Positions 9,756 to 18,056 of a stretch of 64,000 bases of DNA are shown piece by piece. Location: contig CAMQJB010000006.1 of NCBI GenBank assembly GCA_947002045.1, positions 1-64,000 on the forward strand, read 5' to 3'. The position numbers and the translations under genes were made by a program. Each line of letters begins with the position of its first letter. The first letter of the stretch is position 1. This DNA is from an uncultured Collinsella sp. Its GTDB lineage: Bacteria > Actinomycetota > Coriobacteriia > Coriobacteriales > Coriobacteriaceae. The notes beneath the pieces were generated by a model, which worked only from the letters and a program-made list of their open reading frames with translations, did no database searches and had not been told where the DNA came from.

Positions 9756-12005
9756 TTACTCGCTGTAACGGGTGGCGATGGCAGCTTGTACCATGCCGGT
9801 GCTCATGAGATAGGTCACCAGGAAGTAGCCACCGTATGCTGCCAGGAAGATTGCACAGGTGAGGCCCACGGTGCCGCCGATGCTCATATTTCCGAAAATG
9901 CTCACCAGCTCGATGATCACCTTAAGTGCCACAAAGGAGTGCGCCAGGCCCACTGCCAGCGGGAACAGGAAGAATACCGCTTGCTGCGCCATCACCGAAT
10001 GGCAAATCTTGCGGTCCTCACAGCCGATCTGTGCCAGCACACGATAGCTGCGGCTGCCGTCGGCCACGTTGGAGAGTTGCTGGATCGACAGAATCGCCGC
10101 GCATGCAACGACCAATACAAAGCCGATGTAGATGGCTAGGTAGCTAATAAGACCGTTCATTTGCGCTGCTTGCGTGTACATCTCGGAGCGTGTGATGAAG
10201 GTTCCCCACGACCCCGACTCCTTGCCGTCAACGAGCAGATTGTCGAGCACAGTGTATTTAATGCTCTCGTCTGCCTCGGTCGTATCCATCCCCTGTTTGT
10301 AGTTAACGAGCAGGCTACTGGAATACGGCTGCAGATTAAGTTGGGACAACAGCTCGTCGGCAACGACGACGGTACCCGGATTACTGCCCATCGCCGAGTT
10401 GGCGATGGCCGCCGTATCTTCGTCCGACTTATCGGTTGCGGGCTTGAGCGTATGCCCGCCCAAGGTAAGGGCATGGCCGCCAGCCATATACTTGGTGTAC
10501 AGGTCGACCAGCTCGCCGCCCATATCACACGTGAGCAGATACTGGTCGTGACCGATGTGCACCGGCTCCTCGCCCATCATCTGACGCAGTTTGTTGTACT
10601 GGCTCGCCGGCGTCACAAACAGACCCATCGCATCGGCATTGCTACCCCCGAACGCCTTGGGAAGCTTTTCGCCCATGATCTTGCACATCTCACTTGGGGT
10701 CACCGAAGGATCCGAACCACCAAACGGGTAACTCAGATACGAATCGATCTGCACATGCTCACCGGCAACATCGGCGATATTGACCTTCTTGCCGGTCTCG
10801 TCGTTGTTGTCCGCCGACTTGCCCTTAATACCGTCTGCAACGTTATCGGAATCGATACGATCGCCGTGCCATGCGGGGTACAAATCGACCGTTGTATCGG
10901 CCAGCACCATGCGATCGGCTTCAGGCGGATTGACGTACTCTTTGTAGTAGTCGAGCGTATCGGGCGTGTAATAGACATACGTCTGAGACACGTCAACAGG
11001 GTTATAGCGCTCCAGGTTTTCGTTCATCACGTTGGCAATCGACATACCGCACGTCACCGAGGTGATGGCCAAAAACAGGAGCATCGCGATGACGCCCATC
11101 GAAAAGCACACCGTGTTGACCTTGGCCGCAAGCTGGCGCACGGTAAACATGTTGAGGCCGCGCCAATACACGCTGCGCAGGCTCTGCAGCAGCTTGATGA
11201 GCATGCCCGAGAGTCCCCAGAACAGGGCAAAGGTGCCCACGGTAACCATAGCGGTCGTTATGCCAAACTGGTTCATGGCCTCTTGCAGCTTGCTGTCCGT
11301 CGCGGTTAGCGGGAACCCATCACGTAGCAGACGGTAATAGGCCACGCCCACAAGCACCACGCCCACAGCAAAGATGGCAATCGCGATCCAGGGGTTGCGT
11401 GTCTTGATGCTCTCGTTGCGACGCTCGGCACCCATAAGCTCGATGAGTTTGGTACGACGCACGGCGCGAAGGTTCAGCAGTAGCGTGAGCACAAACATCA
11501 CGAGCATGCAGGCAAGGGTCAGGTTGAACGCATGCACCGAGAAAAAGAAGTGGAAATTGGCGATCTGTGTCTTAAAGAGCGAGGCCGTAAAGAACGTCAT
11601 GAGCTGGGAGAGTCCCACACCCAGCACAATGCCGGCGACAAAGGCCACAACCGAGACGATCACCGTCTCGAGCGCCATGATCGTGGCGACGCGCCCGCGC
11701 CCCATGCCGAGCACCTGGTACAGGCCAAACTCCTTCTTGCGGCGTTTCATGATGAAGTTATTGGCATACACCATTAAAAAGGCCATGACACCGGCCAAAA
11801 AGTACGTCAGGTCGCCGAGCATGCTGCCCATTACCTGCGCCAAGCCTTTTTCATCGATTCCGGCGATGTCGACCTGCATCGAGATGGTGTTAAAGGCATA
11901 GAAGACCGTGACACCCAGGGTGAGCGTCAAAAGGTAGACGAGGTAGTCGCGGCCGGCGCGGCGGACGTTGCCCCAAGCGAGTTTACAGAGCATCGGAGCC
12001 CTCAC
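9756..12005 (-). CDS. FtsX-like ABC permease, BceB type
   Basis: The 749-residue membrane protein has the BceB/VraG layout: one N-terminal helix (about 20-40), an FtsX-type helix bundle (about 60-170), further helix pairs (about 205-310), a large extracytoplasmic domain (about 330-600) and three C-terminal helices. BceAB systems sense or remove cell-wall-active peptides such as bacitracin. The ATPase gene lies just upstream and overlaps this gene by 23 bases, so translation is probably coupled. The two-component system that often accompanies these genes is absent here, so the substrate and control remain unknown. Confidence 0.88.
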   Translation of the reverse strand: MRAPMLCKLAWGNVRRAGRDYLVYLLTLTLGVTVFYAFNTISMQVDIAGIDEKGLAQVMGSMLGDLTYFLAGVMAFLMVYANNFIMKRRKKEFGLYQVLGMGRGRVATIMALETVIVSVVAFVAGIVLGVGLSQLMTFFTASLFKTQIANFHFFFSVHAFNLTLACMLVMFVLTLLLNLRAVRRTKLIELMGAERRNESIKTRNPWIAIAIFAVGVVLVGVAYYRLLRDGFPLTATDSKLQEAMNQFGITTAMVTVGTFALFWGLSGMLIKLLQSLRSVYWRGLNMFTVRQLAAKVNTVCFSMGVIAMLLFLAITSVTCGMSIANVMNENLERYNPVDVSQTYVYYTPDTLDYYKEYVNPPEADRMVLADTTVDLYPAWHGDRIDSDNVADGIKGKSADNNDETGKKVNIADVAGEHVQIDSYLSYPFGGSDPSVTPSEMCKIMGEKLPKAFGGSNADAMGLFVTPASQYNKLRQMMGEEPVHIGHDQYLLTCDMGGELVDLYTKYMAGGHALTLGGHTLKPATDKSDEDTAAIANSAMGSNPGTVVVADELLSQLNLQPYSSSLLVNYKQGMDTTEADESIKYTVLDNLLVDGKESGSWGTFITRSEMYTQAAQMNGLISYLAIYIGFVLVVACAAILSIQQLSNVADGSRSYRVLAQIGCEDRKICHSVMAQQAVFFLFPLAVGLAHSFVALKVIIELVSIFGNMSIGGTVGLTCAIFLAAYGGYFLVTYLMSTGMVQAAIATRYSE

Positions 12006-12768
12006 CGCCCATCATGGCAACGACCTCCATAATGCGGTCGAAGAACTCGCGACGGTCGGTGTCGCCGCGGCGCAGCTCAGTGAAGATCTTGCCGTCGCGA
12101 ATAAACAGCACACGACTCGTGTAGCTGGCGGCAAAGCTGTCGTGCGTGACCATGAGCACGGTGGCGCGCAGGCGGCGATTGAGGGCCTCCAGGCTCTCGA
12201 GCAGCAGGCGAGCGCTCTTGGAATCGAGGGCACCGGTGGGCTCGTCGGCCATGATCATGGTAGGGTCGGTGACAAGCGCACGAGCCGCGGCGACGCGCTG
12301 CTGCTGACCGCCGGACATCTGGTAGGGATACTTGTCGAGCACCTGACTGATGGACAGGCGCGCTGCCACATCCTGCACGCGGGTCGAGATCTCTGCCGAG
12401 TTTGTGCGGGCGATGGTGAGCGGCAGGGCGATGTTCTCGCGTGCCGTGAGCGTATCGAGCAGGTTGGAGTCCTGGAAGATAAAGCCGAGTTCCTCGCGGC
12501 GGAACTGCGAAAGCTTAGCCTGCTTCATGCGCGTTACGTCCTGGCCGTTGATGCGGATCGTGCCGCTTGTGGCGCTATCGATGGTCGACACGCAGTTGAG
12601 CAACGTCGACTTGCCCGAGCCCGAAGCGCCCATGATGCCAACAAATTCGCCGCGGTTGACGGTAAAGCTGACGTCGTTGAGCGCACGGGTCACGTTGCCC
12701 AGCGCTCCATATACCTTTTCGAGATGCGCGACCTCCAGTACCGGGGTCGCCATGTGCGTGGTTTGCAT
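11983..12768 (-). CDS. ABC transporter ATPase, BceA/LolD type
   Basis: This 261-residue ATPase drives the permease encoded immediately downstream. It has Walker A GASGSGKST near residues 45-53, signature MSGGQQQR near 148, Walker B TMIMADEPTGALDS and an H-loop VTHD, all canonical for the MacB/BceA branch. Start ATG 12768 follows a plausible AAAGGA. The promoter should lie in 12769-12870, shared with the divergent Nudix-Vsr gene region. Confidence 0.92.
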   Translation of the reverse strand: MQTTHMATPVLEVAHLEKVYGALGNVTRALNDVSFTVNRGEFVGIMGASGSGKSTLLNCVSTIDSATSGTIRINGQDVTRMKQAKLSQFRREELGFIFQDSNLLDTLTARENIALPLTIARTNSAEISTRVQDVAARLSISQVLDKYPYQMSGGQQQRVAAARALVTDPTMIMADEPTGALDSKSARLLLESLEALNRRLRATVLMVTHDSFAASYTSRVLFIRDGKIFTELRRGDTDRREFFDRIMEVVAMMGGEGSDAL

Positions 12769-12872
12769 ACCGAGTCCTTTCTTGCGATTAGTCTACGGCA
12801 TCTATAGTCGCAAGAAGACGAGTCGGCTACCATCGATATGGCTTACGCTTGCCTTACCGTTGTGTAAGGTAG

Positions 12873-12985
12873 GGGTAGTCTTTTTGGGACGGGGCTTTTT
12901 TAGCTACCCCATCCGAAGCCTTCGAAGCATGAGGCCGCATTTGACATAGGGCAGCTAAAAAAGCCCCGTCCCAAAAAGACTACCC
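12873..12985. repeat. Perfect 33-bp inverted repeat in a divergent promoter region
   Basis: The 33 bases at 12873-12905, starting GGGTAGTCTTTTTGGGACGG, are the exact reverse complement of 12953-12985. The 47-base interior includes GAAGCCTTCGAAGC. It lies between divergent genes, 33 bases before the Nudix-Vsr start, and could work as a cruciform, leader hairpin or mobile palindrome. Confidence 0.8.
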
Positions 12986-13017
12986 TGCCACTTGTTGATG
13001 TTGAGGGAGGACTCCTG

Positions 13018-14007
13018 TTGAAGACTGTTCATGTTGCCGCTGGGATCATTCGCAAGGAAGGATCTGATGAGCTGCTTGCCGTGCAGCGCGGCTACGGCGA
13101 CATGCAGGGACTTTGGGAGTTTCCCGGTGGCAAGCTCATGCGCGGCGAGACACCCGAAGACGCCGTGCGACGCGAGCTTATGGAAGAGCTGCAGGTAAAA
13201 GTCACCAACCTGCGCGATTTTTACACCGTTGAGTACGACTACCCCGATTTTCATCTCTCCATGGAGTGCTACTACTGCTCGCTGGCCGATGAATCCGATG
13301 AGCCCCAGAAGCACGACCGCCAGCTCGATATCCGCTGGATTCCGCGTACCTCGCTTGCCATGGTGGAATGGATGCCCGCCGACAAGGGGCTCATTGATGC
13401 TCTGATTGAGTTAAAGGAAGATCGGCTTGAGGCCAACAGCACTGCCAAAGATGCCAAGGCCGCCACGACCGAACACCCCGCCGCCAAACCCAAGCGCGCA
13501 CCTAAGCGCCGCAGCAAAAAGCGTCCCAAGCCTGGCCTGCTGGACGGCATCGACACCTCGGACCTTTCCGCCGACGAACGTGAACTCGTGCGCCGTCGCG
13601 CCGCTATAAAAAAGTCCATGAAGGGCAACAAGCGCGCCAACACCAAGCCCGAGCTGCTCGTTCGCCAGCGCCTGCGCGCCGCAGGCCTTACGGGATACCG
13701 TCTGGAATGGAAGGTGCCCGGAAAGCCCGACATCGCCTTCCCCGGGCGCAAAATCGCCATCTTCGTCAACGGCTGCTTTTGGCACCGCTGCCCCAAGTGC
13801 AACCCCAGCCAGCCCAAGCGCAACGTTGAGTTTTGGGAGGCAAAGTTCCGTCGCAACGTCGAGCGCGACCGCGCTGCCGTGGCAGCACTCACTCAAATGG
13901 GCTGGACGCCCATAACCATCTGGGAATGCGAACTCAAAAAGGACCGCATCGACGCCACGATGGAAAAGGTCATCGAACAAGTACGTGCCGCTGCACCGCA
14001 GCGCTAG
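13018..14007 (+). CDS. Nudix hydrolase fused to Vsr-type endonuclease
   Basis: The 329-residue protein has two domains in one frame. Residues 1-130 form a MutT-like Nudix domain, with the box GGKLMRGETPEDAVRRELMEEL (residues 37-58) covering the metal-binding REL-EE. A Lys/Pro/Ala-rich linker of ~60 residues follows. Residues ~200-325 resemble the very-short-patch repair endonuclease Vsr: MKGNKRANTKPE, GKPDIAFPGRKIAIFVNGCFWH with catalytic Asp and metal site, NVERDR and WTPITIWECEL. The first domain would clean oxidised dNTPs and the second nick at T:G mismatches. It starts at TTG with GGGAGG eight bases upstream. No Dcm methylase is nearby. Confidence 0.88.
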   Translation: MKTVHVAAGIIRKEGSDELLAVQRGYGDMQGLWEFPGGKLMRGETPEDAVRRELMEELQVKVTNLRDFYTVEYDYPDFHLSMECYYCSLADESDEPQKHDRQLDIRWIPRTSLAMVEWMPADKGLIDALIELKEDRLEANSTAKDAKAATTEHPAAKPKRAPKRRSKKRPKPGLLDGIDTSDLSADERELVRRRAAIKKSMKGNKRANTKPELLVRQRLRAAGLTGYRLEWKVPGKPDIAFPGRKIAIFVNGCFWHRCPKCNPSQPKRNVEFWEAKFRRNVERDRAAVAALTQMGWTPITIWECELKKDRIDATMEKVIEQVRAAAPQR

Positions 14008-14093
14008 GAACGAGCCGTCCACACGCCCCACACAGGCGAGCCACATCCGCGCCACAAACCTTAGAAAGCCCTTAAGCTCAAAACCTTTCAAGA

Positions 14094-14134
14094 GTGTTAC
14101 TCAATAGCCTTGACCTGCGGTTTCATCGTAACAC
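14094..14134 (+). repeat. Short-armed ACCTGCGGTTT element
   Basis: GTGTTAC (14094-14100) pairs with GTAACAC (14128-14134) around an interior containing TTGACCTGCGGTTTC. It resembles the core of the longer elements at 9534 and 44796. TTGACC could alternatively be a -35 box for the small gene downstream. Confidence 0.4.
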
Positions 14135-14261
14135 CAAACCAGGTTAAGCCTTTCTTTAGCGCTTCTTTGCAGCAACCGCGGCATAATACTGCCAGCGCAC
14201 GGGACCTAGCAGCACACCCCGTGCGCAATCTTTTGGTGGACATCGAGGAGGCCGCATAAGC

Positions 14262-14471
14262 ATGCATTCTTCCAACGACGCAGCACAGCAGCCATCCCTA
14301 AATCATGCAGACCTTTTCTCCTTCCCCCCGACACAGAGAGACGGCCTCCTCGACTCCCCCACCACAAAAACCAAGCGCTCAGCCGATCAGAGCCTCAACT
14401 TACGAGCATCCTTCGAAAAGCTCCAAGCATCCCTAGACAAAACCTTCCCCAACCAAGCCCGGGCATACTAG
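14262..14471 (+). CDS. Small hypothetical protein
   Basis: A possible 69-residue protein, polar and Ser/Gln/Lys-rich, with no signal peptide, membrane segment or recognisable domain. Support comes from a GAGGAGG sequence 11 bases before the ATG and a possible promoter upstream. Codon use is less biased to G/C third positions than in neighbours, so it may be spurious. No function can be named. Confidence 0.35.
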   Translation: MHSSNDAAQQPSLNHADLFSFPPTQRDGLLDSPTTKTKRSADQSLNLRASFEKLQASLDKTFPNQARAY

Positions 14472-14552
14472 CCCCCCACCAGCAAAGCGCCCCTCGCGCA
14501 CCACTATTCCGCCCCAACGCCACAAGGGCGACGACCTCGAGTAGGTCAACCT

Positions 14553-14677
14553 GGGAGGGACGAGGGCTTAGTTCCCCAATCTTTCCGCAGGGGGCAAAAA
14601 GCCTCGCCGCACGAAGTGCGCAGCGAGGCTTTTTGCATGCCCGAGGACGATTGGGGAACTAAGCCCTCGTCCCTCCC
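14553..14677. repeat. Nested inverted repeat: 29-bp outer, 14-bp inner stem
   Basis: GGGAGGGACGAGGGCTTAGT and following bases (14553-14581) pair perfectly with 14649-14677. Inside, GCAAAAAGCCTCGC (14594-14607) pairs with 14623-14636 around a CGCAC/GTGCG tip. The inner hairpin followed by TTTTTGC may terminate transcription. The outer arm is far longer than a terminator needs. Confidence 0.8.
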
Positions 14678-14710
14678 CGGGATATGTAGCGAGTCGGAGT
14701 ACCCTTGCTG

Positions 14711-15568
14711 TTACTCTGCTTTGCCCACAGAGTTGAGGTTGGTCATGCGGATCTTAACCAGCTCGGTGATCTCACGCATGCCCTCCTTGGCCGGCTTCTT
14801 GGGATCGAAGCAGGCAGGGTTCTCGGCCATGTAGGCCATGAAGCCCTTGGTGTAGGCCTGACGCAGCTCGGTGGCGTAGTTGACCTTGCAGATGCCGTTC
14901 TTCACGGCCTCGGCGACCTGCTCATCGGGCACACCGGAAGTGCCGTGCAGAACCAGCGGCACGTCGACGGCGTCGCGGATGGCCTTGACCACGGACTGCT
15001 CGATGTGAGGATCGCTCGTGTACACGCCGTGGCTGGTGCCAACGCCAATGGCCAGCGAGGTGCAGCCGGTGCGCTCGACGAACTCCTTGGCCTCGGCCGG
15101 ATCGGTGTAGGGGCTCTCGCCCTCAACCGCGGGACCGTCGTCCTCCTTGCCGCCAACCTTGCCAAGCTCGGCCTCGACGGGCACACCCATGGCGCGGCCA
15201 GCGTCGGCGACGGACTTGGTCAGGGCGATGTTGTCCTCGAAGGACTCGTGCGAACCGTCGATCATGACAGAGGTGTAGCCAGTGCGGAAAGCCTGCATGC
15301 AGCGGTCATAGCCATCGCCGTGATCGAGGTGCAGAGCGACGGGCACGGAAGCGCGCTCGGCGGCAGCCTTGACCATGCCGTAGAAGTAGTCCAGACCAGC
15401 GGTCTTGATGGTGCCCGGGGTGGTCTGCATGATGACGGGGGACTTGGTCTCCTCGGCAGCGGCCAGAACGGCCATAACAAACTCGAGGTTCTCGACGTTG
15501 AACGCGCCAACGGCGTAATGGCCGGCCTGAGCGTCCTTGAGCATCTTTTCGGTGGTAACAAGTGCCAT
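14711..15568 (-). CDS. gatY: Class II ketose-bisphosphate aldolase, probably tagatose-1,6-bisphosphate (GatY/KbaY type)
   Basis: The 285-residue enzyme splits a ketohexose bisphosphate into dihydroxyacetone-P and glyceraldehyde-3-P. It aligns along its full length with E. coli GatY (284 residues): HLDHGDGYD with the zinc His and catalytic Asp, MIDGSHESFEDNI, EAELGKVGGKEDD, and LHGTSGV. I chose the ATG at 15568, preceded by GAGAGGAG, over a frame open to 15709. No other tagatose-bisphosphate aldolase is visible, while LacA, LacB and two LacC genes are, so tagatose bisphosphate is the likely substrate. Fructose bisphosphate remains possible. Divergent from a DeoR regulator. Confidence 0.85.
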   Translation of the reverse strand: MALVTTEKMLKDAQAGHYAVGAFNVENLEFVMAVLAAAEETKSPVIMQTTPGTIKTAGLDYFYGMVKAAAERASVPVALHLDHGDGYDRCMQAFRTGYTSVMIDGSHESFEDNIALTKSVADAGRAMGVPVEAELGKVGGKEDDGPAVEGESPYTDPAEAKEFVERTGCTSLAIGVGTSHGVYTSDPHIEQSVVKAIRDAVDVPLVLHGTSGVPDEQVAEAVKNGICKVNYATELRQAYTKGFMAYMAENPACFDPKKPAKEGMREITELVKIRMTNLNSVGKAE

Positions 15569-15903
15569 GAGCGTTTGCTCCTCTCCCTCGCCCGCATCTG
15601 GACATCGGGCGTACGTGTCCGCAAGGCGTTTTACCTTGCGTTTTGCTGCGTCCATTGTATGAAATTCAGCGGCTTTGCATGTGCGAGATATTGAGCCCAT
15701 GCAGGTCAATACAGTCGTTTTTGAAAAGTAAACGGAAGGAATTGGAGCCGAGTGGGCGTATTCGATATTGAATTTTGGGCGTTCAGCGTCTTTCTTTTAT
15801 AGAAAAGATAAGTAATCGAAAGGCGTTTTCTTACTCAAAAAGAAAATGAACGAAAATAGACTCAACACAATTCCTGCAAATTTCGGTTGAGAATGGAGCA
15901 GCT
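15569..15903. promoter_or_regulatory. Divergent promoter region of aldolase and DeoR regulator
   Basis: A 335-base region without a gene. The part near the regulator is AT-rich, with repeated GAAAA/AAAATGAACGAAAAT words at 15808-15860 that could be DeoR sites. I see no clear palindrome. Confidence 0.4.
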
Positions 15904-16707
15904 ATGGCCCATGCGACAACCCGAGCTTTCGCCGATGAGCGTCGTTCCGCCATCATGGAAATGCTCGAACATAACGCCTCGGTGCAAGTGGCAGAAATCG
16001 CCCAGACCTTTGGCGTGTCCTCCGTTACCGCCCGCGCCGACCTGGACGCGCTCGCCGAGTCCGGCAAGTTGCGCCGCACGCATGGTGGCGCCGTGTCTCT
16101 CCAGAAGCGACTGACCGTATCCACCCAGGATCGCCGCATCAACGTCAATGTCGCCGCCAAGCAGGCCATCGCGCAAAGCGCCATCGAGCTCGTCGGCAAT
16201 GGCGACACGCTGCTTGTCGACTCGGGCACCACGGCGCTCGAGTTCGTCCGGCTCCTCGATCAGCGCGACGGCATCACCGTCATCACGGCCGACATTACCA
16301 TCGCCGATTACATCGACGAGAGCATGCCCTCGGTCGATGTCGTCATGCTGGGTGGGGCACTGCGCAAAGGTCATCGCTATCTGTACGGTCCACTTACCAT
16401 GCAGGCGCTCCAAATGGTCCACGCCGACCTTGCCGTCATGTGCCCCGGCGCTTTTGTCCCCCGCTGCGGCTTTACGACCGACTTTCCCCAAATGGCCGAG
16501 ACCAAAACGGCTATGATCGCCGCAGCCCATCAAAGCGTCGCCCTCATGGACGCCAGCAAGGTTAACGGACGCGGCATGTACCGCTTTGCCGAGCTGGCAG
16601 ATGTCGACACCATCGTGATGGACCGTGACCCCGATCATGCCGTCGCCACCTCAATCGCCGAGATCGTCGACGACGCCCGCCCAAATCTCCTCATCGCTGG
16701 CGCTTAA
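15904..16707 (+). CDS. DeoR-family sugar regulator
   Basis: The 267-residue protein has an N-terminal DeoR helix-turn-helix (residues ~12-65: ERRSAIMEMLEHNASVQVAEIAQTF with VTARADLDAL) and a C-terminal sugar-phosphate sensor of the isomerase-like fold with DSGTTALEF near residue 102. The common KR near the end of the sensor reads ETKTAMI. It lies divergently from the ketose-bisphosphate aldolase, so it probably controls that gene in response to a phosphorylated sugar. The ATG is preceded by GGAGCAGC. Confidence 0.88.
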   Translation: MAHATTRAFADERRSAIMEMLEHNASVQVAEIAQTFGVSSVTARADLDALAESGKLRRTHGGAVSLQKRLTVSTQDRRINVNVAAKQAIAQSAIELVGNGDTLLVDSGTTALEFVRLLDQRDGITVITADITIADYIDESMPSVDVVMLGGALRKGHRYLYGPLTMQALQMVHADLAVMCPGAFVPRCGFTTDFPQMAETKTAMIAAAHQSVALMDASKVNGRGMYRFAELADVDTIVMDRDPDHAVATSIAEIVDDARPNLLIAGA

Positions 16708-16712
16708 ACAAA

Positions 16713-16743
16713 AACCACCACAAAGGTCTCCTTTGTGGTGGTT
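16713..16743. terminator. Bidirectional terminator between deoR and the flavodiiron gene
   Basis: AACCACCACAAAGG (16713-16726) pairs perfectly with 16730-16743 around TCT. A-rich and T-poor flanks suggest it works best for the minus-strand flavodiiron gene, where T-rich sequence follows. Confidence 0.8.
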
Positions 16744-16766
16744 GAGCATCAGAAGTGAATGTGTCG

Positions 16767-17927
16767 CTACTTGGAAAGCTCGTCGGCGAGGGCCTCGATC
16801 TGGGCGCGCGAGGCGTCGTTGAGCGAGCCCAGCACGGTCACTTTGTTCTGCGTCAGGGTGATGTCCTTCATGCCCTCGAGCTCCTTGGTCATAACCTTGG
16901 CAGCGGCAGGCGCCCAGGAACCGGCCTCGACGAGCGCAACTGTACGGTTCTGATAGGCGTGCTCGGCAAGCGTATGGATAAAGGTGCTCATGAACGGGAA
17001 GATCTCGCCCTGATAGGTGATGGAGGCGAGCACCAGGCGGTCGTAGCGGAACGCGTCCTCAACGGCCTCAGCCATATCATCGCGAGCCAAGTCAAAGACG
17101 GAGACCTTCTGGCCGCGGGCCTCGAGCGCAGATGCGAGCTCCTCAACGGCAGCCTTCAGATGCCCATACACACTCGCATAGGCAATCGTGATGCCCTCGT
17201 CCTCGGGCTGATAGCTCGACCAGGTGTTGTAGGTGTCGAGGTAATAGCCCAGGTTCTCGGTCAGCACGGGGCCGTGAAGCGGGCAAATGATCTGGATGTC
17301 CAGATTGGCGGCCTTCTTGAGCACGGCCTGCACAAACTTGCCGAACTTGCCCACGATGCCAAAGTAGTAACGGCGCGCTTCGCAAGCCCAGCCCTCGGGA
17401 TCCTCGATGTCGTTGGCACCAAACTTGCCAAAGCCGTCGGCACTAAAGAGCACCTTGTCGGTGGCCTCGTAGGAGAAGAGCACCTCGGGCCAGTGAACAT
17501 TGGGGGCACCGACAAAGGTTAGGCTGTGGCCGCCCAGGTCGAGCACGTCGCCATCTTTGACGACCATCTTGCGCTCGGGGTAGTCGGTGCCAAAGTAGTT
17601 GACCATCATGCGGAAGGCACCCATGCTGGCCACGATCTGCGCCTGGGGATAGCGCTCCATAAAGGCAGCGATGCCGGCGGAGTGATCGGGCTCCATGTGA
17701 TGAACGACCAGGTAGTCGGGCGTACGAGCATCGAGCACGGCCTCGAGGTTGCCGAGCCACTCGTCAACAAAACCGCCGTCGACTGAATCGGCAACAGCGA
17801 TCTTTTCGCCCAAGATAACGTAGCTGTTGTATGCCATGCCGTTCTCGGACACATCGTACTGGCCCTCGAACAGGTCAATGTCGTGATCGTTAACGCCAAT
17901 GTAGCGGATATCCTTGGTGATCTCCAT
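16767..17927 (-). CDS. Flavodiiron protein (A-type flavoprotein, FprA-like)
   Basis: The 386-residue cytoplasmic protein has a metallo-lactamase-like di-iron domain (to ~250) and a C-terminal flavodoxin domain. Iron ligands are visible in HHMEPDHS, in APNVHWPE, in the SADGFG Asp and in CPLHGP. The FMN-binding loop reads ASVYGHL. Such proteins reduce O2 or NO to harmless products and protect anaerobes. There is no rubredoxin extension, so a separate electron donor is needed. I start it at ATG 17927 with AGGAGG upstream, not at the longer open frame to 17990. Confidence 0.9.
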   Translation of the reverse strand: MEITKDIRYIGVNDHDIDLFEGQYDVSENGMAYNSYVILGEKIAVADSVDGGFVDEWLGNLEAVLDARTPDYLVVHHMEPDHSAGIAAFMERYPQAQIVASMGAFRMMVNYFGTDYPERKMVVKDGDVLDLGGHSLTFVGAPNVHWPEVLFSYEATDKVLFSADGFGKFGANDIEDPEGWACEARRYYFGIVGKFGKFVQAVLKKAANLDIQIICPLHGPVLTENLGYYLDTYNTWSSYQPEDEGITIAYASVYGHLKAAVEELASALEARGQKVSVFDLARDDMAEAVEDAFRYDRLVLASITYQGEIFPFMSTFIHTLAEHAYQNRTVALVEAGSWAPAAAKVMTKELEGMKDITLTQNKVTVLGSLNDASRAQIEALADELSK

Positions 17928-18056
17928 CAGGCAAAGCCTCCTAGATAGACAAAAGAGCCCGTCTATCATAGCACTCGTCTTCATAGCCACGGCTATCTGC
18001 CAGCATCCTTATCGATTGTTATTGAGACGGAATATATCGCCATTGACCTGCAAAAA

